Assembly (NCBI GenBank): GCA_028819475.1 | Contig: JAPPLJ010000060.1 | Location: 1 to 64,000 of the forward strand | DNA: 64,000 nt | Reading direction: 5' to 3' | Origin: Rhodospirillaceae bacterium | GTDB taxonomy: Bacteria > Pseudomonadota > Alphaproteobacteria > Bin65 | Shown: positions 7,688-18,227 of the stretch, in pieces | Position numbering within the stretch: position 1 is the stretch's first letter | Layout: each line of letters opens with the position of its first letter | Notes under the pieces: model-generated | Databases searched by the model: none | What the model saw: the letters and a program-made list of their open reading frames with translations, nothing else | What the model was told of the DNA's origin: nothing | Made by a program: the position numbers and the translations under genes

Positions 7688-9214
7688 ATGCGTAGACGCA
7701 CTTTGATTGCCGGCGTGGCCGCCGGCGCCGCGGCCGTTCTGGCCGTTGCCGGGTCGCTGGCGCCCCAGGCCCAGGCCGCGAAGGACAGCGTGGTGATCGC
7801 CTGGCAGGTCGATCCCCAGACTTGGGATCCGAACAAGCGGACGGTTCCGGTCCGGCAATCGCTCTACAAGATGGTCTACGACCAGCTGCTCACGCAGGCG
7901 CCGGACATAAAGCTGGAGGCGTCGCTCGCGACGAAATGGTCCCAGTCGGCGGACGGCAAGACCGTGACGCTGGACATCCGGGACAACGCCTACTGGCACG
8001 ACGGCACCAAGGTGACGTCGGCCGATGTCAAATACACCTTCCTCGAACGCGGCAAGGCGGGCCACAAGATCGACCTCGTGCGGATTTGGCGCAACGTCGC
8101 CGATATCGAGACCCCGACGCCGACCCGCGCGGTCATCAAGCTGAGCAAGCCGATGGCGACGGCGATCCCGTGGCTGGCGTTCCTGGCCAACTTCGTGGTG
8201 CCGAAGCACCATGTCGAGAAGGTCGGCGCCGACGGCTTCGCCGACAAGCCGATGGGCAGCGGGCCCTACAAGGTCGTGGACTATCAGCGCAACTCGCGCA
8301 TCGTGCTCGAAGCCTTCGACAAATACTGGGGGCCGAAGCCGAAAATCCGCAAGGTGACGATCCTGATCATGAAGGACCCGTCGGCCCGCGTCGCGGCGGT
8401 CCAGTCCGGCCGGGTCGATTTCGCGCCGGACGTGCCGATTCGCGAAGTCGGACGGCTGGACAAGATGGCGGCGCTGAGCGGCCGGATCTTCCCGATCTCG
8501 CGCGTGATCCTGCTGCAGATCCGCAGCGACAAGGCGTTCGCCGACAAGAATGTCCGGCTGGCCGCACATCACGCGATCAACAAGAAGGCGATTTCGCAGG
8601 CGCTCTATGCCGGCAAGGCGGTGCCGCTGTCGATCGTCGCGCCGCCCGGCACGCCCGGCTATGTCAAGGATTTCGAATTCCCCTACGATCCGGCGAAATC
8701 GAAGGCGCTGCTGGCGAAATCCGGTTTCAGCACCGACAAGCCGCTCAAGATCGGCATGGCCAGCTTCAACGGCAATTTCCCCGGCGACTACGACATCGCC
8801 CGGGCGATCGTCTCGATGTGGAAGAAGGTCGGCATCGAGGCCAATCTGCAGGTGATCGAGTACTCGAAATATTTCGAGCTCAACCGCGGCAACAAGCTGC
8901 CGGAGGCGACTCTCTACAGCTGGGACAACGCCGTCGGCGACCCGGAGATGTTCACCGGCTACCTGATGCATCCGAAGCTGCCCTTCTCGGCCTGGAAGGA
9001 CATGGATGTCGGCGGCCGGGTGATGAAGCTGTTCGGCGTCGTCGACTATGACAAGCGCATCCAGGGCTACAAGGATGTTGCCGTCTACGCGTCGAAGCAG
9101 GGCGCCGTCATGCCGCTGCTGCAGTCCGTGATCACCTGGGTCCACAAGAGCGATCTCGGGGTGGTGCAGTACAACAACGGCTGGGCGCTGCCCCAAACCT
9201 GGTCCTGGAAATAG
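7688..9214 (+). CDS. ABC transporter substrate-binding protein, peptide/opine family
   Basis: A 508-residue periplasmic protein of the SBP_bac_5 (DppA/OppA) family. An AAGGAGGAGGG ribosome site precedes the ATG. The signal peptide has RRR, a hydrophobic Ala/Val core and ends near AQA at residue 31. Family landmarks include WHDGTKVTSADVKYTFLE and MGSGPYKV. It captures the ligand (di/oligopeptide, opine or a similar amide) and hands it to the permeases encoded next. Its gene is separated from the permeases by a strong stem-loop, which usually keeps the binding protein in excess. The ligand cannot be read from sequence; the amidase upstream suggests an amide. Confidence 0.9.
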   Translation: MRRRTLIAGVAAGAAAVLAVAGSLAPQAQAAKDSVVIAWQVDPQTWDPNKRTVPVRQSLYKMVYDQLLTQAPDIKLEASLATKWSQSADGKTVTLDIRDNAYWHDGTKVTSADVKYTFLERGKAGHKIDLVRIWRNVADIETPTPTRAVIKLSKPMATAIPWLAFLANFVVPKHHVEKVGADGFADKPMGSGPYKVVDYQRNSRIVLEAFDKYWGPKPKIRKVTILIMKDPSARVAAVQSGRVDFAPDVPIREVGRLDKMAALSGRIFPISRVILLQIRSDKAFADKNVRLAAHHAINKKAISQALYAGKAVPLSIVAPPGTPGYVKDFEFPYDPAKSKALLAKSGFSTDKPLKIGMASFNGNFPGDYDIARAIVSMWKKVGIEANLQVIEYSKYFELNRGNKLPEATLYSWDNAVGDPEMFTGYLMHPKLPFSAWKDMDVGGRVMKLFGVVDYDKRIQGYKDVAVYASKQGAVMPLLQSVITWVHKSDLGVVQYNNGWALPQTWSWK

Positions 9215-9233
9215 GCCCTGAAACGCCGGTAAT

Positions 9234-9273
9234 GCGCGCGGCCCGGCGGAGAACATCCCGCCGGGCCGCCGCG
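9234..9273 (+). promoter_or_regulatory. stem-loop between binding-protein and permease genes
   Basis: CGGCCCGGCGG and CCGCCGGGCCG pair around a 7-8-nt loop, with further G/C pairs outside. There is only a weak T-rich tract after it, so it is more likely a 3'-end stabiliser or partial terminator than a full terminator. It should give more binding protein than permease. Confidence 0.6.
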
Positions 9274-9341
9274 TTGCCGGTTTTCCTTCTCTTCCCGGCC
9301 GCCGCTTGCGCGCCTGTGCGCGCGGGCCTTATGTCTGCCCG

Positions 9342-10361
9342 ATGAGCGGCGAAATCCTCGGCATCGTGTTGCGCCGGATCGCGGTCGCGATCCCGCTGAT
9401 GCTGCTCGTCTCGATCCTGGTCTTCATCGTGCTGCGGCTGATTCCGGCCGATCCGGTGGCCATGTCCATGCCGCCGAACGCGACGAACGAGGATATTGAG
9501 GCACTGCGGCGCGAAATGGGCCTGCACCTGCCGGTCATGCACCAGTATGCGATCTGGCTCGGCCACATCCTCGAAGGCGACCTGGGCCGGTCCATCGCCT
9601 TCGGGCAGCCGGTTTTCAAGCTGATCGGCCAGTCCCTGCCGGCGACCATCGAACTCGCGGTTTTCGGCGCCCTGTTCGCGACGGCGATCGGGCTGCCCGG
9701 CGGCATTCTCCTGTTCCGGCTGCGCGGCCGGCCGTCGGAGCAGGCGGTCGATGTCGGCAGCACGCTGATGATGTCGATCCCGGAATTCCTCTGGGCGCTG
9801 TTCCTGATCCTGGTCTTCGGCGTCGCGTTCAACCTGCTGCCCTTCGCCGGCCGCCTGCCGCCGGACATGACGATTCCCAGGGTCACCGGTTTCCTGCTGC
9901 TCGACTGCCTGCTGACCGGCGACCTCACGGCCTTCTTCGAAGCGATCCGGCACATGCTGCTGCCGGCGCTGGCGCTCGCGCTCGGCACCGTGCCGCTCAT
10001 CATGCGCCTGCTGCGCTCCAGCCTGCTCGACGTGATCGGCGAGGATTATGTCACGATGGCGCGGCTGCGCGGCGTGCCGGAGCGCCGGGTGGTCAACCGC
10101 CACGCCCTGCGCAACGCGCTGCTGCCGACCCTGTCGCTGATGGGCGTCCAGTTCGGCTTCCTGTTCGGCGGCACGCTTCTGGTCGAGGTCATCTACTCCT
10201 ATCCCGGCCTCGGCAACCTGATGGTCGAGGCGGTGCGCAATACCGACCTGCCGATCATCCAGGGCGCCGCGCTGGTCTTTGCGCTGGCCGTGCTGACCAT
10301 CAACCTGGCCGTCGACGTGGTCTACATCGTCGTCAACCCCAAGCTGCGGCGGGCCCGGTGA
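9342..10361 (+). CDS. ABC transporter permease, DppB type
   Basis: A 339-residue inner-membrane permease. It has an N-terminal transmembrane helix (IAVAIPLMLLVSILVFIVLRLIPADP), the family LGL..P.. pattern (MGLHLPVMHQYAIWLGHILEGDLGRS), five further hydrophobic segments and the EAA cytoplasmic loop DYVTMARLRGVPERRVVNRHALRNALLP that contacts the ATPase. It pairs with the following DppC-type permease, whose GTG start overlaps its stop. The ATG at 9342 was preferred over one 36 nt upstream because it begins the family-typical region. Confidence 0.9.
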   Translation: MSGEILGIVLRRIAVAIPLMLLVSILVFIVLRLIPADPVAMSMPPNATNEDIEALRREMGLHLPVMHQYAIWLGHILEGDLGRSIAFGQPVFKLIGQSLPATIELAVFGALFATAIGLPGGILLFRLRGRPSEQAVDVGSTLMMSIPEFLWALFLILVFGVAFNLLPFAGRLPPDMTIPRVTGFLLLDCLLTGDLTAFFEAIRHMLLPALALALGTVPLIMRLLRSSLLDVIGEDYVTMARLRGVPERRVVNRHALRNALLPTLSLMGVQFGFLFGGTLLVEVIYSYPGLGNLMVEAVRNTDLPIIQGAALVFALAVLTINLAVDVVYIVVNPKLRRAR

Positions 10362-11248
10362 GCGCGGAATTGGCAATGAGCGCGGCGGCCGTCGCCGGCG
10401 AGAGCCCGCTCCGGCGCGCCTTGCGGTCGGGCCGCGTCGTCGTCGGCGGGTCGATCCTGCTCATCTTGCTGTTCTGCGCCGCCGCCGCGCCGCTGATCGC
10501 CCCCTACGATCCCAACGAGCAGGACCTGCTCAACGCGCTCAAGGGGCCGTTCTGGACCGACAATGCCGAGCCGGGCTTCTGGCTCGGCACCGACAATCTC
10601 GGCCGCGATACCCTGTCCCGGCTGATCTACGGCACAAGGGTCGCCCTGTTCGTGGCGGTCTGCGCCGCGGTCGGCACGATGCTGATGGGCACCGCGCTGG
10701 CCCTGCTCGCCGGCTATTTCGGCGGCGTGATCGACTGGCTGATCTCGCGCGCCGTCGACCTGTGGATGTCCTTCCCGCCGGTCGTGCTGTCGCTGATCCT
10801 GATCGTCGGCTTCGGCGTCGGCATCGGCAACGTCATCCTGGCGATCATCCTGGTCGACTGGACGCGCTTCTGCCGCGTCGTGCGCAGCGAGGTGCTGGTG
10901 ATCCGCCGGCAGAATTATGTCGATGCCGCCCGGCTCTCCGGCTTTTCCCACATGCGCACGATGGTGCGCGAGGTGCTGCCGGCCGCCGCGCCGACGATCA
11001 TCACGCTGATGAGCCTGGAGATGGGCATCGCCGTGATCGTCGAGGCGATCCTCAGCTTCGTCGGCATGAGCGTCGAGGCGAGCATCCCGGCCTGGGGCGT
11101 GATGATCGCCGACGCGCGCAACTACATGTACCAGTCGGCCTGGGGGCTGGTGCTGCCGATCCTCGCCATCGTGACGACCGTGCTCGCCTTCAACCTGCTG
11201 GGCGACGGTCTGCGCCGGACCTTCGACGCCCGGCTGCAGCAGCACTGA
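10358..11248 (+). CDS. ABC transporter permease, DppC type
   Basis: A 296-residue permease with the DppC N-terminal layout: one transmembrane segment, then APYDPNEQD, LGTDNLGRDTLSRLIYGTR, several membrane helices and an EAA loop (NYVDAARLSGFSHMRTMVREVLP). The GTG start overlaps the previous stop by 4 nt (GTGA), and an ATG 18 nt inside is a possible alternative. It is the partner of the DppB-type subunit in the dipeptide-type importer. Confidence 0.9.
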   Translation: MSAELAMSAAAVAGESPLRRALRSGRVVVGGSILLILLFCAAAAPLIAPYDPNEQDLLNALKGPFWTDNAEPGFWLGTDNLGRDTLSRLIYGTRVALFVAVCAAVGTMLMGTALALLAGYFGGVIDWLISRAVDLWMSFPPVVLSLILIVGFGVGIGNVILAIILVDWTRFCRVVRSEVLVIRRQNYVDAARLSGFSHMRTMVREVLPAAAPTIITLMSLEMGIAVIVEAILSFVGMSVEASIPAWGVMIADARNYMYQSAWGLVLPILAIVTTVLAFNLLGDGLRRTFDARLQQH

Positions 11249-11258
11249 GCGCCCTGTC

Positions 11259-13067
11259 ATGACGCTCCTCGCCCTCAACGACGTCAACGTGACGACCGAG
11301 GCCGGCGGCCGGCGGATCGACGTGCTGCGCGATGTCTCGCTGGCCGTCGGCCGGGGCGAGCTGGTCGGCGTCGTCGGCGAATCCGGCGCCGGCAAGTCGA
11401 TGGTCGGCCGGCTGATCGCCGGCATGCTGCCCAGGGGTTTCGCAACGAGCCGCGGCAGCGTGACCTTCCTCGACCGCGACCTGCTGGCCATGGCGCCGCG
11501 CGAGCGCACCGGCCTGCTCGGCGACGCCATCGCCTTCGTGCCCCAGCACCCGATGACGTCGCTCAACCCGGTCCTGTCGCTCGGCGCCCAGTTCGACGAG
11601 CATCTCCGGCGTCTCGGCCGGGACGGCAAGGCGGCGCGGCGCGAACGGGCGCTCGCCGCGCTCGATTCGGTCCATCTGCCGCGCCCGGCCGACCTGCTCG
11701 GCCGCTTTCCGCACCAGCTTTCCGGCGGCCAGTGCCAGCGCGCGCTGATCGCCATGGCCTTCGCCGGCAAGCCTGACCTGATTATCGCCGACGAGCCGAC
11801 CACGGCGCTGGACGTCATCACCCAGGCGCGGGTGATGGAGCTGATCGACGAATTGCAGCGCGACAGCGAGACCGGCCTGCTCTTCATCACCCACGATCTG
11901 CGGCTGGCGGCGCAGCATTGCCAGCGCCTTGCCGTGATGTATGCCGGCGAGATCGTCGAGACCGGGCCGGCGGCGGCGCTGCTCAGCGATCCGCTGCATC
12001 CCTATACGCGCAGCCTGGTCGCCGCCAATCCCGGCATCGCCGGGCCGGTGCGCCGGCTGGCCGCGCTGCCCGACCACATGCCGGGCCTGAGCGGTTTCGC
12101 CGACCTGCCCGGCTGCCGCTTCGCCCCGCGCTGCCCGGTGCGCGACGAGGCCTGCGCCGCCGCCCGCACGGCGCTGACCGAGGTTGCGCCGGGCCGGTTC
12201 GTGCGCGGCGCCGGGGCGTGCATGAAACAGGCGTCGGCGCTGGCCGGGCAGGGCGACCTGCCCCGCGCCGCGGCCGACGCCGCCGCGCCGCCGATCCTGT
12301 CGGTCGACGGGCTGGGCAAGACCTTCCGCTCCGGCCGCAACTGGCTCGGCCGCCGCCGCGCGCCGGTGGTCGCGGTCGACGGGGTGAGCCTCGACATCGC
12401 GCCCGGCGAATTCGTCGGCCTGGTCGGCGAGAGCGGCAGCGGGAAATCCACCGTCGCCCGCCTGCTGCTCGGCCTCGAAACGCCGGACGGCGGCCGGATT
12501 GTCGTCGACGGGCAGGACATCACAGGCCCGTTCCAGCGCACCGCGAAGCAGCGAATCGCGCTCATCCAGATGATCTTCCAGGACCCGCAATCGGCCCTCA
12601 ACCCGCGCCAGCGCATCGGCCGGCTGGTGACCCAGTCGATGGAGGTGCGCCGCCCGCCGGCGCGCTGGCCCGAGCGGCTGGAGCGCGCGCGCGACCTGCT
12701 CGGCCAGACCGGCCTGCCCCAGGACACGATCGGCCGCTATCCGGTGCAGGTCTCCGGCGGCCAGCGCCAGCGGGTCAACATCGCCCGGGCGCTGTGCACC
12801 GCGCCCAAGGTGCTGGTCGCCGACGAGATCGTCTCGGGCCTCGACGTGTCGGTGCAGGCGCAGATCCTCAACCTGCTGCTCGACATGCGCGCGCAGATGC
12901 AGATCTCCATGCTGTTCATCAGCCACGACCTCTCGGTCGTGCGCTACCTGTGCGGCCGGGTCGCGATCATGAACCGCGGCCGGATCGTCGAACAGGGCCC
13001 GACCGAGCAGGTCTTCCGCGCGCCGCAGCACGACTATACGAAGGCGTTGCTTGCGGCTGTGCCGTAG
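11259..13067 (+). CDS. fused DppD-DppF-type ABC ATPase
   Basis: A 602-residue protein with two complete ABC ATPase domains in one chain. First domain: Walker A GESGAGKS with Lys46, signature LSGGQCQR, Walker B IIADEPTTALD, and a DppD-type C-terminal Cys-rich stretch (PGCRFAPRCPVRDEAC). Second domain: Walker A GESGSGKST with Lys396, signature VSGGQRQR, and VADEIVSGLDVSVQ as Walker B. It powers the two permeases encoded just upstream. Fusion of D and F is a known variant in proteobacteria. The gene starts 10 bp after the permease and ends the operon. Confidence 0.9.
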   Translation: MTLLALNDVNVTTEAGGRRIDVLRDVSLAVGRGELVGVVGESGAGKSMVGRLIAGMLPRGFATSRGSVTFLDRDLLAMAPRERTGLLGDAIAFVPQHPMTSLNPVLSLGAQFDEHLRRLGRDGKAARRERALAALDSVHLPRPADLLGRFPHQLSGGQCQRALIAMAFAGKPDLIIADEPTTALDVITQARVMELIDELQRDSETGLLFITHDLRLAAQHCQRLAVMYAGEIVETGPAAALLSDPLHPYTRSLVAANPGIAGPVRRLAALPDHMPGLSGFADLPGCRFAPRCPVRDEACAAARTALTEVAPGRFVRGAGACMKQASALAGQGDLPRAAADAAAPPILSVDGLGKTFRSGRNWLGRRRAPVVAVDGVSLDIAPGEFVGLVGESGSGKSTVARLLLGLETPDGGRIVVDGQDITGPFQRTAKQRIALIQMIFQDPQSALNPRQRIGRLVTQSMEVRRPPARWPERLERARDLLGQTGLPQDTIGRYPVQVSGGQRQRVNIARALCTAPKVLVADEIVSGLDVSVQAQILNLLLDMRAQMQISMLFISHDLSVVRYLCGRVAIMNRGRIVEQGPTEQVFRAPQHDYTKALLAAVP

Positions 13068-13092
13068 GGGGCGGGTGTGAAGGCCTGACCCG

Positions 13093-13220
13093 TCATTTCG
13101 ACCGGAGCGGCGAAGCCGCGTAGTGGAGAAATCTTTCGGCTACGGCGCTTCGGACCCGCCACGGCGCGGGAAAGATTTCTCCGCTGCGCGGGCGTGCGGC
13201 CCGCTCCGGTCGAAATGACG
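13093..13220. repeat. 128-bp element with 20-bp terminal inverted repeats
   Basis: CGTCATTTCGACCGGAGCGG at the left end is the exact reverse complement of CCGCTCCGGTCGAAATGACG at the right end. AGAAATCTTT and AAAGATTTCT form an inner inverted pair. It sits between two convergent genes (ABC ATPase and flotillin), where it can act as a two-way terminator. Such intergenic palindromes are common in alphaproteobacteria. No coding capacity. Confidence 0.8.
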
Positions 13221-13257
13221 GTGAGTGGCTCGGGGAGCGGCCGGCAGAATTCCGCCC

Positions 13258-14985
13258 CTACTCCTTCTCGCCGCCCGTCTCCCCCGCATCCCCCGAGCGC
13301 AGCATCCGGGTGAGCGCGCTTTGCAGTTCTTCCGGGTCGTCGGCGGAGAAGCCGACGTCTTTCAGGAGCTGGTCGAGCACCGGGGCGTGGGCGCGGTAGC
13401 GCAGGGCGCTGTTGACGATCTGGTCGGAGAGGCCGGTCTCGCGCTTCTCGCCCTCCGCCGCGCCGCCGCCGCTCTGGGGCGCGAGGCCGTCGACATGGAC
13501 GATCTTGATGCCCTCGATCCGCTCCAGCGGCTTCACGCTCTCGGCGATCATGCCCTGGAGATGCTCGACGATGGCGAGCCGGATCTTCATGTCGATCAAC
13601 TCCGGGCTGAGGCCGGAATCGGCGTCGTTCATGGCGCGCTTGGCGGCGGCCTCGATGCTGCTGCGCAGCTCCATGGCGGCGGCGCGCAGCTTTTCGCCTT
13701 CGGATTCCGCTTCGGCCATCGCCTTGATCCGGCCGGCTTCGCTGTCGGTCTGGAGCCGGTCGGCCTCGGCCAGTTCGCCGGCGGCCTCGCGCTTCGCGGT
13801 CGCCGAGGACACGGTGTCGATGGCCGATTTCTCGGCCTCCCGCTGCGCCTCGATCAGGTCGATCCGCTTCTGCCGTTCGGCGCGCTCGATCTCGCGCACC
13901 GTCTCCACGGCCTCCGCCGCGCGTTCGGCCTCGGCCCGCGCATCTTCGGCCTCGGCGCGGACCTTGCTCTGCTCTTTCGCTTTGGTGTCGATCTCGATGC
14001 TGCGGTTGTGCCGGGCCAGTTCCACGGCGATGTCGCGCTCGATGTCGCGCTCGCGCACTTCCTGCTCGGCGGCGATGCGTCTTGCCTCGATCTCCTGGTC
14101 GCTCGCCACCTTGGCGAGGTCGATCGCCTTGCCGGACGCGATCCGGGCCTCCTCCATCTCGCGTTCCTTCTCGGCCTCGCGCGCGGCGACCTCGCTGCGC
14201 TGCTCGGCGCGCCGGGTCGAAACCGCCCGTTCCTGTTCGAGGCGGGCGAATTCCTCGTCGCGCGCGATCTCCAGCTTTTCCTGCTCGGCCTTCAGGTTGC
14301 GCGCCTGGATCTCGACCTCCGTGTCCTGCTCGATCTCGTTGCGCTGGCGGCGCCGGTTCTCGATCTCCTGGGTCAGCCGGGTCAGGCCCTCGGCGTCGAA
14401 CGCGTTCTGCGGATTGAAATGCTCCCGGTCGGTCTGGTCGAGGCTGGTCAACGAGACCGACTGGAGTTCGAGGCCGATGGAGGCGAGGTCGTCGGCCAGG
14501 GTCTCCCGCACCCGGCGCACGAACTCGATCCGCTTCTCGTGCAATTCCTCCATGCTCATCTCGGCGGCGACCGAGCGCAGGGCGTCGGTCAGGCGGCCCT
14601 CGATCAGCTCCTTGAGCAATTCGACCCGCAGCGTCTTGGTGCCCAGGCTCTGCGCCGCGGTCGCGATGGCCTCGTGATCGGCGCCGACCCGGACCAGGAA
14701 ATCGGCCGACACGTCGACCCGCAGCCGGTCCCGCGTGATCAGCGCGTTGCGCGCCGCCCGCGCCACGTCGATGCGCAGCGCGTTCATGTTGACCTGGATG
14801 ATGTCGTGCAGGACGGGCAGCACCAGCGCGCCGCCGTTCATCACCACCTTCTGGCCGCCGAAGCCGGTGCGGACGAACGACAGTTCCTTGGTCGCGCGGC
14901 GGTAGAGCCACCAGAACAGCAGCCACAGGACGACGATCGCGACGAGGGCGATTACGATCGCCAGAACGGCGTTGCCCAATGTCAT
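13258..14985 (-). CDS. flotillin-family (SPFH/band 7) membrane protein, YqiK-like
   Basis: A 575-residue protein. An N-terminal transmembrane helix (residues about 5-27) is followed by an SPFH domain (VRTGFGGQKVVMNGGALVLP, then ITRDRLRVDVSADFLVRV, and LTSLDQ). A very long charged coiled-coil (about residues 210-430) rich in Ala/Glu/Arg and a C-terminal globular part with GLSDQIVNSALRYRAHAPVLDQLL complete it. Flotillins scaffold membrane microdomains and oligomerise through the coiled-coil. No NfeD gene is adjacent. It is a single gene convergent with the peptide transporter operon. Confidence 0.88.
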   Translation of the reverse strand: MTLGNAVLAIVIALVAIVVLWLLFWWLYRRATKELSFVRTGFGGQKVVMNGGALVLPVLHDIIQVNMNALRIDVARAARNALITRDRLRVDVSADFLVRVGADHEAIATAAQSLGTKTLRVELLKELIEGRLTDALRSVAAEMSMEELHEKRIEFVRRVRETLADDLASIGLELQSVSLTSLDQTDREHFNPQNAFDAEGLTRLTQEIENRRRQRNEIEQDTEVEIQARNLKAEQEKLEIARDEEFARLEQERAVSTRRAEQRSEVAAREAEKEREMEEARIASGKAIDLAKVASDQEIEARRIAAEQEVRERDIERDIAVELARHNRSIEIDTKAKEQSKVRAEAEDARAEAERAAEAVETVREIERAERQKRIDLIEAQREAEKSAIDTVSSATAKREAAGELAEADRLQTDSEAGRIKAMAEAESEGEKLRAAAMELRSSIEAAAKRAMNDADSGLSPELIDMKIRLAIVEHLQGMIAESVKPLERIEGIKIVHVDGLAPQSGGGAAEGEKRETGLSDQIVNSALRYRAHAPVLDQLLKDVGFSADDPEELQSALTRMLRSGDAGETGGEKE

Positions 14986-15234
14986 GTCCGCCTCCCCGGA
15001 GGATGGTTATCGCGCCGTTTTCGCTCCGGCCTGCCGCCGCCCCGGACCGCGCAGGACCGGGAGAGCTACCGGGAAACTAATGTTTATCGGGGCAGGTTTG
15101 CAATCGCCGGGCACGGGGGCGTCGGCCGTCCGGCCCGGCCGCGCCGCCACGCCCTTTGGCGGCGCAAGTGGAAATCCACGGAATTCCGCAATTTTCCGGG
15201 TTCTGCCCGAACCCGCGATCCACCGTTCGGATAT

Positions 15235-15261
15235 CGCACAATACCGGGCCGGTATTGTGCG
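15235..15261. promoter_or_regulatory. perfect 13-bp-arm palindrome carrying the GCACAATA motif
   Basis: CGCACAATACCGG (15235-15247), one base, then CCGGTATTGTGCG (15249-15261). It is 250 bp upstream of the flotillin start and 30 bp beyond the LysR stop. There is no T-tract on either side, so a terminator is unlikely. The half-site GCACAATA-CCG recurs in the LysR-dioxygenase intergenic region, suggesting one regulator binds both. The rest of the 305-bp gap 14986-15290 shows no gene. Confidence 0.6.
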
Positions 15262-15290
15262 GCCCGGCAATTCGGGCCGATGCCCGCGGA

Positions 15291-16184
15291 TCAGGCCAGG
15301 ATGCGGCGGCTCACGCTGCGTGCCGTATCGACGAAGCGGTGGACCAGCGGCCCGCGGCTGTCGATCCGCCAGTTCACGCTCAGCTCGGTCTCCGCCTTCA
15401 CACCGTCGAGCGGCCGGCAGACCAGGCCCCTGCGTTCGCCGGTGGCGGTCGATTCCGGCACCAGCGAGACCCCGACGCCGACGGATACCAGGCCGGCGGC
15501 CGTCTGGTAGTCGTAGACGAGCTGCGCGACCCTCGGTTCCACGCCGCGGGAGCGGCAGATCGCGATAACGTGGTCGGCGAAGGTCGGCCGCGGCTTGTCC
15601 GGGTAGAGCACGAATTCCCGGTTCGCCAGGTCGGCGACAGTCAACGCCGGCATCCCGGCCAGCGGGTCGGTCGCCGGCAGCGCCACGACCAGCCGCTCGC
15701 GGTTGATCGTTTCGTGGCGCAGCTCGTCGTCGTCGATCCGCGGCCGGGCGATGCCGATATCCATGCGCCGCTGGATCAGGGCGTCACGCTGGCCGGCATT
15801 GTTCATGGGAACCAGGGTGAGTTCGACGTCCGCATTCTCTGCGCGGAAGGCGTGGACGATATCGGGCAGCACGCTGTAGGTCGCGGAGCTGACGAAGCCG
15901 ATGGTCAGGCTGCCGATCGTCCCGGCGCCGGCCTGCCGGACGGCTTCTTCGGCATTCTCCACCCGGCCCAGGATGTCCCGCGCCCGTTCGCGCAGGATTT
16001 CGCCGGCGTCGGTCAGCCGGATCTGGCTGCGCGACCGGTTGAAGAGGACTGCACCGAGTTCCTCCTCCAGCGCCTTGATCTGGCGCGACAGCGGCGGCTG
16101 CGCGATGCCGAGGCGCGCCGCCGCCCGGCCGAAATGCAGCTCGTCGGCGACGGCGACGAAATAGTGGAGGCGGCGGAAATTCAT
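15291..16184 (-). CDS. LysR-family transcription regulator
   Basis: A 297-residue regulator. The N-terminal winged helix-turn-helix MNFRRLHYFVAVADELHFGR / AAARLGIAQPPLSRQIKALEEELG is textbook LysR, followed by a linker helix and the periplasmic-binding-like effector domain (GSLTIGFVSSATYSVLP, DIGIARPRIDDDELRHE, VPESTA). LysR proteins of this branch (CatR/BenM/TfdR-like start) commonly control aromatic catabolism. It is divergent from the aminophenol-dioxygenase-type operon, which is therefore its probable target, with an aromatic or ring-cleavage product as inducer. Confidence 0.92.
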   Translation of the reverse strand: MNFRRLHYFVAVADELHFGRAAARLGIAQPPLSRQIKALEEELGAVLFNRSRSQIRLTDAGEILRERARDILGRVENAEEAVRQAGAGTIGSLTIGFVSSATYSVLPDIVHAFRAENADVELTLVPMNNAGQRDALIQRRMDIGIARPRIDDDELRHETINRERLVVALPATDPLAGMPALTVADLANREFVLYPDKPRPTFADHVIAICRSRGVEPRVAQLVYDYQTAAGLVSVGVGVSLVPESTATGERRGLVCRPLDGVKAETELSVNWRIDSRGPLVHRFVDTARSVSRRILA

Positions 16185-16222
16185 GGCCCAGCTCCCGTTC
16201 TGCGCCGGGCGGCCGGCGCGCT

Positions 16223-18213
<1,991 letters not shown>

Positions 18214-18227
18214 GGAGGACTTGGAAG

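Noticed and set aside
11259-13067. Fused DppD-DppF ATPase as a novelty
   Set aside because: Fusions of the two ATPases of peptide-type ABC transporters are well known in proteobacteria.
15235-15261. Palindrome as an intrinsic terminator of the LysR gene
   Set aside because: The stem is not followed by a T-run on either strand and shares its half-site with the promoter-region motif, so a binding site is more likely.
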